Positions 55,597 to 63,837 of a stretch of DNA of 64,000 nt are shown here, one piece after another; the first letter of the stretch is position 1, and every line of letters starts with the position of its first letter. A model generated the notes under the pieces. That model was not told the origin of the DNA and did not search any database. It saw only the letters and a program-made list of their open reading frames with translations. The stretch is from Halopiger xanaduensis SH-6 (lineage in GTDB: Archaea > Halobacteriota > Halobacteria > Halobacteriales > Natrialbaceae). Where the stretch lies: the NCBI RefSeq assembly GCF_000217715.1, contig NC_015666.1, positions 3,422,270-3,486,269 on the forward strand, given 5' to 3'. The position numbers and the translations under genes are program-made.

Positions 55597-56733
55597 ATGG
55601 CACAGATTCGGCTGGAGAACCTTCGGAAGGAATACGGCAGGGAGGAGATCGTCGCCGTCGACGACCTGTCTCTCGATATCGAGGACGGGGAGTTCGTAAC
55701 GGTAGTCGGACCGTCCGGATGCGGAAAGACGACGACGTTACGGATGATCGCCGGTTTGGAGCAACCGACTGACGGGTCGGTGTACATCGGGGACGAAGAC
55801 GTCACCGACGTCCATGCGAAGAACCGCGACATCGCGATGGTGTTCCAGAACTACGCGCTCTACCCGCACAAGACGGTTTACGAAAACATGGCGTTCGGTC
55901 TTCGGATGAGCACCGATCTCTCGGAAAGCGAACGGCGCACTCGAGTCGAGGAGACCGCCGAGATGATGGACATCGACCACCTGCTCGAGGACACGCCGGA
56001 CGAACTCTCGGGCGGACAGAAACAGCGCGTCGCGCTCGGACGGGCGATCGTGCGCGAGCCCGACGCCTTCCTGTTCGACGAACCGCTCTCGAATCTCGAC
56101 GCGAAGCTCCGAACCAGCATGCGGACCGAGATTCAGCGTATTCAGAACGAACTGGACGTCACTTCGGTCTACGTGACGCACGACCAGGAGGAAGCGATGA
56201 CGATGGGAGACCGCATCGTCATCCTCAACAACGGCGAACTCCAACAGGTCGGCGAACCCACGGAGGTCTACGACAATCCTGTCAACGAGTTCGTCGCCGG
56301 ATTCATCGGCTCGCCGTCGATGAACTTCTTCGACGTCGACGTAACGACCCGAGGCGACAGGATCGTCCTCGGCGATCCCGACTCCGGATTCGAATTCGAA
56401 CTCTCGAGCGAGTACGTCACCGATCACGCCGACGAACTCGAGGCCAACCAGTATACGCTGGGAATTCGCCCCGAGAACGTCAACGTGGTTGAGAGCGCAG
56501 CCGAGGGTGTCGTCAAGGGAACGGTCGAGGTCGTCGAACCGATCGGTTCGGACAATTACCTCTACATGGATCTCGCGGAGGATTTCATTGCCCGCGTCGA
56601 TTCGTCGATTGAGCCCGATGTCGGCGAACGCGTCGCGCTGACCTTCGACGAATCCGATATTCACCTCTTCGAACCCGAGACCGGGATCGACGTGTTCGCG
56701 ACCGAACGCGACAGAACAGTCGTCGCCGCCTGA
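55597..56733 (+). CDS. Sugar ABC transporter ATP-binding protein (MalK/UgpC type)
   Basis: A 378-residue ATPase. Walker A GPSGCGKTT (38-46), the signature LSGGQKQR (about 135-142), Walker B FLFDEPLSNLD (about 157-167) and the H-loop VTHDQEEA are present. The C-terminal TOBE/regulatory domain (about 240-378) is of the MalK type, which can interact with regulators. It powers the importer formed with the binding protein and two permeases downstream. Confidence 0.94.
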   Translation: MAQIRLENLRKEYGREEIVAVDDLSLDIEDGEFVTVVGPSGCGKTTTLRMIAGLEQPTDGSVYIGDEDVTDVHAKNRDIAMVFQNYALYPHKTVYENMAFGLRMSTDLSESERRTRVEETAEMMDIDHLLEDTPDELSGGQKQRVALGRAIVREPDAFLFDEPLSNLDAKLRTSMRTEIQRIQNELDVTSVYVTHDQEEAMTMGDRIVILNNGELQQVGEPTEVYDNPVNEFVAGFIGSPSMNFFDVDVTTRGDRIVLGDPDSGFEFELSSEYVTDHADELEANQYTLGIRPENVNVVESAAEGVVKGTVEVVEPIGSDNYLYMDLAEDFIARVDSSIEPDVGERVALTFDESDIHLFEPETGIDVFATERDRTVVAA

Positions 56734-57020
56734 GGGTGCTCGCCGCGGCGTCGCCGTATCGTACTTCTCCCGCCGTCCGTCGCGTCACGATGGCCGTTCC
56801 GTCGTGTTTTGCCGTTATCCTTCGCAAAAGCGCTGGATACTACTGGTGCCAATTTCGCGTCGAGTATCCGTCAAAGGCGGTACTCCGATGGGACGAAGAG
56901 TCCCTGGTAATAGGTCGGGAATCCTCCCCATAATATTTCCATCTGAACTAATCCGAAATATAGTCTTGCCATATCATCCACAAGCATTAAATGCATGAAG
57001 TTAAAATTCATCATTGATTC
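56734..57020. promoter_or_regulatory. Intergenic region before the binding-protein gene
   Basis: A 287-bp gap between the ATPase and binding-protein genes, AT-rich at its right end (56930-57020). A TATA-like GAAATATAG lies at 56951-56959. No gene was seen. The split suggests that the binding protein and permeases have their own promoter. Confidence 0.45.
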
Positions 57021-58271
57021 ATGCGACACACTCGCAGGACAGTCATCAAGGGTATGGGTACGGCCGGTGTAACGGTCGGACTCGCTGGCTGTATCGTCAG
57101 CGACGACAGCACCGGTAACGGCAACGGGAACGGATCGGACGGCGGAAGTTCGACGCAATTGTGGCACACGCTTGCCGAAGGCGAGGCCGACCTGTTGGAG
57201 ACGTACATCGCGCAATTCGAGGAAGAAACCGACCACGATATCGCTGCCGAGGAAGTCTCGGAACTCAACGAGCAGTTGAATACGTCGCTCCCGGTCGGTG
57301 AAGGCCCCGATATCTTCACCCACGCTCACGACTGGGTCGGCCCCTTCGAAGATCGCGGATGGCTCTACGACGTCAGCGACGATCTGACGATCGATATCGA
57401 TGAAACGTACACGGACACCGCTCTCGAGGCGGCGACGTGGCAGGACGGCGTCTACGGGTTGCCCTACGCGGCCGAAACGGTTGGGTTGTTGTACAACCGC
57501 GATCTCGTCGACTCGCCGCCGGAGACGCTCGACGAGATGGTCGAGGTCATGGAGGACCACCACGATCCCGACGACGGCCAGTACGGCGTCGCGTATCCGC
57601 TGGCGGACCCGTACTTCGCCAGCGCGTGGATCCACGCGTTCGGCGGCTACCTCTACGACGACGAAGCGGACGAGTTGGGACACGAACTGGACGAGACGAT
57701 CGAAGGGGTGGAACTGCTCGTCGATAGCTTCTGGCCGTACGCAGCCGCCGATCCGTCGTACGAATCCCAGATAGCCGTCTTCAACGACGGCAACGCGCCG
57801 TTCGTGATCGTCGGCCCGTGGGAGGTCAGCGGCTTCCGGGATTCCGGTATCGACGTCGGCATCGCTCGGTTGCCGACCGTCGACGGCGGCGATCCGTCTC
57901 CATACACCGGCGTCCAGCTGTGGTACTTCACGCAGGAACTCGAAGACGGCGAAGCGCTGGCCACCTCCCGCGAGTTCGCCGAGTGGTACACCACCACGGA
58001 CAACGTCATTCTGAGCAACGCCGACGAACTGGGATACATTCCCGTTCATGCCGACCTCTCCGAAAGTGACGAACTCAGTGACGAGGTCGCTGCGTTCGCC
58101 GAGAACGTCTCGATCGGCGAAGTGATGCCGACCTCTCCGAAGATGGAGCGGGTGTGGGAGCCGACGAGAGACGCGCTCGAGCGGATTCTGAACGGCGAAG
58201 AGGAGGCCCGCCCGGCCTTCGAACAGGCTGCGGAAGAGATCAGAGCCGCTTGGGAGGAGAACGACCTTTAA
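57021..58271 (+). CDS. Sugar ABC transporter substrate-binding lipoprotein
   Basis: A 416-residue periplasmic-type binding protein. The N-terminus has a twin-arginine motif (HTRRTVIKGMG) and a lipobox ending LAGC (Cys24), followed by a Gly/Asn linker, so it is lipid-anchored outside. The rest (STQLWHTLAEGEADLLETYI; LPYAAETVGLLYNRDLV) is the maltose/maltodextrin-type (MalE-like) fold. Substrate is inferred from the neighbouring glucosidases. Confidence 0.93.
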   Translation: MRHTRRTVIKGMGTAGVTVGLAGCIVSDDSTGNGNGNGSDGGSSTQLWHTLAEGEADLLETYIAQFEEETDHDIAAEEVSELNEQLNTSLPVGEGPDIFTHAHDWVGPFEDRGWLYDVSDDLTIDIDETYTDTALEAATWQDGVYGLPYAAETVGLLYNRDLVDSPPETLDEMVEVMEDHHDPDDGQYGVAYPLADPYFASAWIHAFGGYLYDDEADELGHELDETIEGVELLVDSFWPYAAADPSYESQIAVFNDGNAPFVIVGPWEVSGFRDSGIDVGIARLPTVDGGDPSPYTGVQLWYFTQELEDGEALATSREFAEWYTTTDNVILSNADELGYIPVHADLSESDELSDEVAAFAENVSIGEVMPTSPKMERVWEPTRDALERILNGEEEARPAFEQAAEEIRAAWEENDL

Positions 58272-58284
58272 CGCCGTCTCAGTT

Positions 58285-59310
58285 ATGTCGCTCTCAACTG
58301 CCCGGAAGCGAGGTCAAGAACTGCTCGACGAGCAGCCGTTTACCCGTATAGACGCCGGATTGTTGCTTGTTTTGCCGGGATTGCTGCTCTTCCTGGCATT
58401 TATGGTTTTTCCAATCGGCTACTTAATCTGGATCTCGTTTACGGATGCGACGCACGCTGGAACAGTCCTGAGTGACGAATCCCAGTTTATCGGCCTCGAG
58501 AACTACTACACTCTGTTAAGCGACGGCCAATTCTGGAATTCGTTGGGTATTACCTGGCTGTTCGTCGCGATCAGCTTGCTCTTCAAAATCATCGTCTCGA
58601 TCTCGATCGCGCTTGTCCTGACCCACAGTCGGGTCATCGGGAAGCGCTACATGCGCGCGATCATTCTCATGCCGCTCGGCTTTCCGGCGATCTTCATGAT
58701 CACAATCTGGCGTGGTATGTTCAGCGGCGCCCGATTCGGCGTGTTTAACCAACTGCTTGGCACGTGGAATGGATTCGTCCACTGGATCGTCGCCGGTATC
58801 GATACGATTCTGTTCGGAATAACCGTCTCGGCCCCCGAGATACTGATGGCGGACGTTCCGATCGGCTGGCTTTCGGAACGGTGGATGGCGTTCGCCGCCT
58901 ACGCGACGACCGAGGTCTGGTTAGCGTACCCGTTCATGATGATCATTATCGTCAGTGCGCTCCAGGACGTTCCTGACCAACTCCACGATGCGGCCAAGGT
59001 CGACGGCGCCGGCTACCTTCGTCGGTTCGTCCACGTCACCCTGCCGTCGATTAAACGACCGGTGGTCTTCGCGTCGATCTTGACCGCCGCTTCGTCCTTT
59101 CAGCAGTTCCTGCTCCCGTGGGTGTTCAACCGCGGCGGACCGAGCAGACAGAACGAACTGCTGCTCGTGTACGGATACCGAGAGGCGACCAATCTCCAGC
59201 AGTACGGAATGGCATCCGCAATCATGGTGACCGCGATCCTCTTCATCGGCGCATTCATGTTGATTGCCGTGAAGAAAACCGACATCGCAGAGGGGGTGAA
59301 CAACGAATGA
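58285..59310 (+). CDS. Sugar ABC transporter permease (MalF-like)
   Basis: A 341-residue permease with six membrane segments. The EAA loop, which docks the ATPase, is DVPDQLHDAAKVDGAGYLRR (about 232-251). It is 13 bp behind the binding-protein gene and overlaps the next permease by an ATGA. Length and order fit a MalF homologue without the large periplasmic insertion. Confidence 0.93.
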   Translation: MSLSTARKRGQELLDEQPFTRIDAGLLLVLPGLLLFLAFMVFPIGYLIWISFTDATHAGTVLSDESQFIGLENYYTLLSDGQFWNSLGITWLFVAISLLFKIIVSISIALVLTHSRVIGKRYMRAIILMPLGFPAIFMITIWRGMFSGARFGVFNQLLGTWNGFVHWIVAGIDTILFGITVSAPEILMADVPIGWLSERWMAFAAYATTEVWLAYPFMMIIIVSALQDVPDQLHDAAKVDGAGYLRRFVHVTLPSIKRPVVFASILTAASSFQQFLLPWVFNRGGPSRQNELLLVYGYREATNLQQYGMASAIMVTAILFIGAFMLIAVKKTDIAEGVNNE

Positions 59311-60365
59311 GTCTCGCTCGAGCGATCGGCCGAAAGCTACGCGACGATACGCTCCATGCGCTTTTGGCACCCTATCGGGCGTACGATCGAGGCCGAACGG
59401 CGATTTGGCAGGTCAGGACCGGCCGTCGATCAGTGCTTGACCTCGCGAAAACGCTGTTCGCGACCTGTGGCGCGGCAGCACTCGTCGTCGTGTTGATGTT
59501 CCCGATCTACTGGATCTTTACGGCGTCGCTCTCTCAGGGGGCGTCCCTCATTCAGTCGGACGGTGTCTTCGCCGATCCCGCGACCTACAACCTCGACGCC
59601 TACCGGTGGTTGCTGTTCGAGTCGGACTTCTTCTTCGTCGACGGCGAGTGGGGGTATCCGGCGATCGCGTACGGAACCGGCGGGCTGATCCCCATCGGAA
59701 TTCAGTTCGTCGGCGGCGAACCTGGCGTCCTGTTCAACAGCCTCACCGTCGTGATCGTCACCATTATCACCGCGATGGCGATGATCATTCCGGGCGCCTA
59801 CGCGCTCTCCCGGCGTGCGTTTACCGGTCGGACGAAGCTGCTGTACTTTTACATCCTCTTTACCCAGGTCGGCTCCGGCCTGTCGATCGCAACGCTAATC
59901 GCGCTGCTGGCGCTGTTCACGAACTTCGGACTCACCAACAACCTGATCGTCCTCGGGATCTTCTACGGCGCCGGCGCGATCCCGTTCAACACGTGGCTGC
60001 TGAAGACGTACATGGACAACATCCCCGTTTCCTACGAGGAAGCGGCGATCGTCGACGGCGCGAGTCGATTCGACGTCATGCGCGAGGTTATCCTTCCGCT
60101 GTGCAAGCCCGGCCTCGCAGCCATCACGATCTTCGTCTGGCTCGCGGGATGGAACGAATTTATCATCGCTCAGACCCTCCTTCGGCCCGAGAACTACACG
60201 CTCTCAGTCGAAGTGTACTCGCTGGCGACGTCCGGCCGCTTCGAAACGCCATGGACGGAGTTCGCCGCCTTCGCGATCCTCTTCGCCCTACCCGTGGCAC
60301 TCATCTACTTCTTCGCACAGCGCTATGTCGAGAGCGGACTCTCCTTCGGCGGTATGGAGGGCTGA
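59307..60365 (+). CDS. Sugar ABC transporter permease (MalG-like)
   Basis: A 352-residue permease with six segments. The EAA loop is IPVSYEEAAIVDGASRFDVM (about 242-261). It starts at the ATG of the ATGA overlap (MSLARAIGRKLRDD); the longer upstream frame is out of family. It closes the importer operon; its 3' end faces the hairpin array of gluconate dehydratase 2. Confidence 0.93.
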   Translation: MSLARAIGRKLRDDTLHALLAPYRAYDRGRTAIWQVRTGRRSVLDLAKTLFATCGAAALVVVLMFPIYWIFTASLSQGASLIQSDGVFADPATYNLDAYRWLLFESDFFFVDGEWGYPAIAYGTGGLIPIGIQFVGGEPGVLFNSLTVVIVTIITAMAMIIPGAYALSRRAFTGRTKLLYFYILFTQVGSGLSIATLIALLALFTNFGLTNNLIVLGIFYGAGAIPFNTWLLKTYMDNIPVSYEEAAIVDGASRFDVMREVILPLCKPGLAAITIFVWLAGWNEFIIAQTLLRPENYTLSVEVYSLATSGRFETPWTEFAAFAILFALPVALIYFFAQRYVESGLSFGGMEG

Positions 60366-60521
60366 CGCGATCTGGTCCGACCGCCGCTTCGTCTCCGCTT
60401 TCGCGTTTCGTCGCTTGTCTTTCGACCATCGCGCCAGCGGTGCCGATAAATCTGCTAACGCTAACGATTTACTCACCGTCTCGGCAATTTCCCTTGGTCT
60501 CGAGTCACGAACTCGATGACG

Positions 60522-60634
60522 CTACGCTTCGTCGAACAACGCTGAGCGAAGCTCAGCGAGTTTGACGTCGGCTTACGCCTCGTCAAACACCGCGAATCGA
60601 GGATTCGCGAGCCCGACGAAGCTACGCTTCGTCG
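60522..60634 (-). repeat. Hairpin array with two extra gene tails behind gluconate dehydratase 2
   Basis: Four hairpins follow the gene end: CGACGAAGC-TAC-GCTTCGTCG (60614-60634, stop in loop), CGCGAATC-GAG-GATTCGCG (60591-60609), GTTTGACG/CGTCAAAC (60560-60588) and CGCTGAGC-GAA-GCTCAGCG (60540-60558). The tail Phe-Asp-Glu-Ala-stop occurs three times: 60622-60639 (true end), 60573-60587 and 60522-60539, at 49- and 51-bp spacing, with TTC/TTT, GAA/GAG and TAG/TAA differences. The outer part (60522-60590) equals the array of copy 1 (46430-46498) almost base for base. Confidence 0.88.
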
Positions 60635-61860
60635 AACAGTTCCTCACCGTCGACCATGTGCTCTTCGACGGTATCGAGATCCAGCGTTACGCCGAGGCCC
60701 GGTTCTTCCGGAATCTCGAGGTAGCCGTCCTCGATGAGGTCTTCTTCGACGAGGTCATCCCACCACTCGAGTTCGTAGGAGTGGTACTCGACGGCCAGGG
60801 AGTTCGAAACCGCGGCGCCGACGTGGGCGCTGGCGACGGTGCCGACCGGCGAGGCGACGTTGTGCATCGCCACGGGAACGTAGTAGGTGTCAGCGAGGTC
60901 GGCGATCTTCCGGGTCTCGCGCATGCCGCCGACCTTGGGCATGTCCGGCGCGATAATGTCGAGGGCCTGTTCCTCGATCAGCCGACGCTGACCGTGTTTT
61001 CGGTAGACGTTCTCGCCGACCGTAATCGGCGTCGTCGTCGACTGGGTCACTTCGCGCTGCACGTCGTGATTTTCCGGCGGGACGGGGTCCTCGAGCCACC
61101 AGACGTCGTACTCCTCGAGGCGTTCGGCGAGTCGTTTCGCGGAGCCGCCAGAGAACGTCCAGTGGCAGTCGAAGGCAACGTCTGCACGAGAACCGACGCG
61201 TTCGGTGACTTGCTCGACGATCTCGGCCTTATGTTCGATTTCGGGCTCACGGAGGTGACGGTTCGCACGATCTTTCTCGTGGCCCGAGGGGACGTCGAGG
61301 TCGAATTTGAGCGCGTCGTACCCTAACTCGTCGACGACGCGTTCGGCTTCGTCGGTGCAGGCGTCCGGATCGGCCTCTTCTTCGGTGTGACAGTCGCAGT
61401 AGACGCGCATCTCGTCGCGGTACTTGCCGCCCAGCAGCTGGTAGGCCGGTACCTCGAGGATCTTGCCGGCGAGGTCGTGCAGGGCGACTTCGATGCCCGA
61501 GATAGCCGTGACGGTGACGCCGGCGATCGAGCCCTCGCCGGACATCTTCTGGACGAGGTGCTCGTACAGGCGGTCGATATCCAGCGGGTTCTCACCCTGC
61601 AGGAAGGGTTTCATCCGCTCGATCAGTTCCGGGACGCCGGCGCCCCAGTAGGCCTCGCCGGTGCCGACGATGCCCGCATCGGTGTAGATCCGGACGAGCG
61701 TCCACGGGAAGTTGCCGTCGATCATCGTCGTCTGCACGTCGGTGATCTCGACGTCGCGGTCGCCGCCGCGGTCGCGGGTCACGCCCATCGTTTCGGCCGA
61801 GAGGTCCCGCATCGTGTACTCGGCGTTCGGATCGCGAAGCTCTGAATAGTCGACTCCCAT
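60622..61860 (-). CDS. Gluconate dehydratase 2 (near-identical paralogue)
   Basis: A 412-residue protein with only about 17 differences from gluconate dehydratase 1 by my reading (for example SELR for SQLH near residue 6, LQGENP for IVGENP, ELEWWDD for ELGWWGD). Metal ligands D231, E257 and E283 and H333 are kept, so it should be active. It lies at the other end of the sugar island in the same orientation. Unlike copy 1, no TrmB-type site is visible upstream (61861-61997). Confidence 0.9.
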   Translation of the reverse strand: MGVDYSELRDPNAEYTMRDLSAETMGVTRDRGGDRDVEITDVQTTMIDGNFPWTLVRIYTDAGIVGTGEAYWGAGVPELIERMKPFLQGENPLDIDRLYEHLVQKMSGEGSIAGVTVTAISGIEVALHDLAGKILEVPAYQLLGGKYRDEMRVYCDCHTEEEADPDACTDEAERVVDELGYDALKFDLDVPSGHEKDRANRHLREPEIEHKAEIVEQVTERVGSRADVAFDCHWTFSGGSAKRLAERLEEYDVWWLEDPVPPENHDVQREVTQSTTTPITVGENVYRKHGQRRLIEEQALDIIAPDMPKVGGMRETRKIADLADTYYVPVAMHNVASPVGTVASAHVGAAVSNSLAVEYHSYELEWWDDLVEEDLIEDGYLEIPEEPGLGVTLDLDTVEEHMVDGEELFDEA

Positions 61861-61997
61861 AGCCGACGTTAGCCCGAACGGAAGGAATAGGTTGTACCGG
61901 CGAGCGGAGGCAGGCGAGCGGCGGGCGGAGACGCGAGCGACCGCCGACGGCTTACAGTCGTTGCGTCTGGTTGAGGCGGCGTCTTCGTCGGTCGTCG

Positions 61998-62945
61998 CTA
62001 CTCTGCGTTGCCGCCGCCGCGACGAACCGGCCGTCGGCGATCCGTCCCATCGTCGGCCACCCGCTCGAGTTCGTCGGGGACGGCGTCGACGTTCGTTTCA
62101 AGGGTGCGCGTCGCGGCGAACGCGGCTCGCTTCTCGGCCGTCCGGTGTTCGATCGCGCGCGGCCCGACGGCGAGTTCGATCTGCGTAATGTCATCCGCGC
62201 ACGAGCCGCCGAGAATCGTCACGGGACCGATCTCCCGCGTGTTCCTGACGTGGGTCCCGCCGCAGGCCGAGACGTCCCACGGATCGCCGCCGCCACCGAC
62301 CGTAAAGCCGCCGCGCAACCTGCTCGAGCCGTTGGCGTTTCCGTTCTCGTCTTTCCCGCCGATGGTCACGAGTCGGACTCGCCCCTTCTGGACCGCGTCG
62401 TCTGCCGTCGTCTCGTCGAACGTGACGTCGTCTCGTTCCCGGGCCTCCGCGACCGGCACGTCGTCCCACGAGACCGACCGCGACTCCCAGACGGTCCGGT
62501 TGACCAGCCGGTCCAGTTCGAGCAGCGTTTCGTCGTCGACCGGTGAACTCGTCTCGAGCCCGAGCCGGACCGTCTCCTCGTCCTCGCCGATCTCGAACCC
62601 GGCGTACGACACGTCCTCGAGCAGCCGTCGTGCCGCCCCGTAGAGGACGTGGCTGGCCGTGTGGGCGCGCATACAGTACATGCGGAACGACCAGTCGATC
62701 GAGCAGAGAACGCTCCGGCCGGTCCGAAGCGAGGGTTCGGCGGCGAGCTCGTGGACCTGCTCGCCGTCGACCAGTCGGACGTCGACGACCTCGACGTCGC
62801 CGATCGTCCCGCGGTCGGCCGGCTGGCCGCCGCTCGCCCCGTAGAAGTGGCTGCGCTCGAGCCAGACCCTGCGGCCGTCGATCGCCGTCACTTCGGTCTC
62901 GAACCGCGTGGCGTACGGCTCCGCCGCCGCCCGTTGCCCGCTCAT
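61998..62945 (-). CDS. Alanyl-tRNA editing protein (AlaX type)
   Basis: A 315-residue free-standing editing domain related to AlaRS. Zinc ligands are H95 and H99 (RAHTASHVLYG) and C228 and H232 (SACGGTHVRN). The N-terminal glycine-rich SHFYGASGGQPAD belongs to the AlaX-M/-L forms. It removes Ser or Gly wrongly attached to tRNA-Ala. The ATG at 62945 (MSGQRAAAEPYA) is preferred over a much longer frame that is Arg-rich. Confidence 0.92.
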   Translation of the reverse strand: MSGQRAAAEPYATRFETEVTAIDGRRVWLERSHFYGASGGQPADRGTIGDVEVVDVRLVDGEQVHELAAEPSLRTGRSVLCSIDWSFRMYCMRAHTASHVLYGAARRLLEDVSYAGFEIGEDEETVRLGLETSSPVDDETLLELDRLVNRTVWESRSVSWDDVPVAEARERDDVTFDETTADDAVQKGRVRLVTIGGKDENGNANGSSRLRGGFTVGGGGDPWDVSACGGTHVRNTREIGPVTILGGSCADDITQIELAVGPRAIEHRTAEKRAAFAATRTLETNVDAVPDELERVADDGTDRRRPVRRGGGNAE

Positions 62946-63067
62946 CGGTGGCACTGGGTCGGCCGGTACCAAAAGTCTGCTCGCCGAACGGCCGGTACGC
63001 CTATGTATGCGGCTCGAGCGCCGCGGTTCGGTATCGAATCGAGAATCGAGTCCTCCGTTTCGCGACG

Positions 63068-63613
63068 CTACTCGGACAGCGTCACGTCGAGTCGGTCTTC
63101 CAGCGCCGAGATGAGACCGCCGCCGAGGCCGGCCTGGGTGGCGCGGCCCTGTTCGACGGCCAGCAGGTCCCGCTCCGGCACGCCGAGGTCCTCGGCGAGT
63201 TCCTCGCGCTGGAGGCCGGCCTCCTGGCGCGCCTCGACGACCGTCTTTCCGTAGTCGGAGACGAGGTACGGCAGCGGGTCGTCGTCGTAGTTCGTTCCCT
63301 CCTTCTCCCAGTGCTCGGAGTCGCCGTCCCAGACCGGGTTCGCCTTCGCGACGTTCTGGGCGGCCTTCTGCTTCCGGGAGGGTTCGTCGCTCGTATCGCC
63401 GGAACTCGAGTCCGAGCCCGAACCGGACCCGCCGCGTCCCTGATCGCGCGAGCGAGAATGGGCCTGCGTATCGTCGTGGGGCGCGCAATCGGGGCAGACC
63501 TCGAGTTCGGCGCCGGCGACCGACGCGAGCCGGAGCGAATCGCTTTCGGCACCGCAGAGTTCGCAGTTCGTCCCGCCGCCGCCGGCGGACGAACCGGTCG
63601 AGTACTTGGCCAT
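63068..63613 (-). CDS. Multiprotein bridging factor aMBF1
   Basis: A 181-residue protein. An N-terminal zinc ribbon (NCELCGAES...EVCPDCAPH), a Ser/Gly/Asp-rich linker (about 50-80) and a C-terminal Cro/cI-type helix-turn-helix (VEARQEAGLQREELAEDLG; VEQGRATQ) define the archaeal MBF1. It may link transcription with translation; its archaeal role is not settled. ATG 63613 (MAKYSTGSSAG) is chosen. Confidence 0.92.
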   Translation of the reverse strand: MAKYSTGSSAGGGGTNCELCGAESDSLRLASVAGAELEVCPDCAPHDDTQAHSRSRDQGRGGSGSGSDSSSGDTSDEPSRKQKAAQNVAKANPVWDGDSEHWEKEGTNYDDDPLPYLVSDYGKTVVEARQEAGLQREELAEDLGVPERDLLAVEQGRATQAGLGGGLISALEDRLDVTLSE

Positions 63614-63700
63614 GGTATCCTTTGGCATCTGACGCATTTGAAATCTCCGTTCCGACCGGTGGCGTGTGATATCACCGCAGACGCAGGCACAAAGGAAAGG

Positions 63701-63712
63701 GCTTTTATAATC
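63701..63712 (+). promoter_or_regulatory. Promoter of the tRNA-Leu gene
   Basis: The run GCTTTTATAATC contains a good archaeal TATA box, about 45 bp upstream of the tRNA 5' end, so a start near 63735 is expected with a short leader to be trimmed by RNase P. Confidence 0.65.
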
Positions 63713-63752
63713 ACGCTGGATACGGTTGAGTGCAGTAAGAAAGACACAGCGA

Positions 63753-63837
<85 letters not shown>

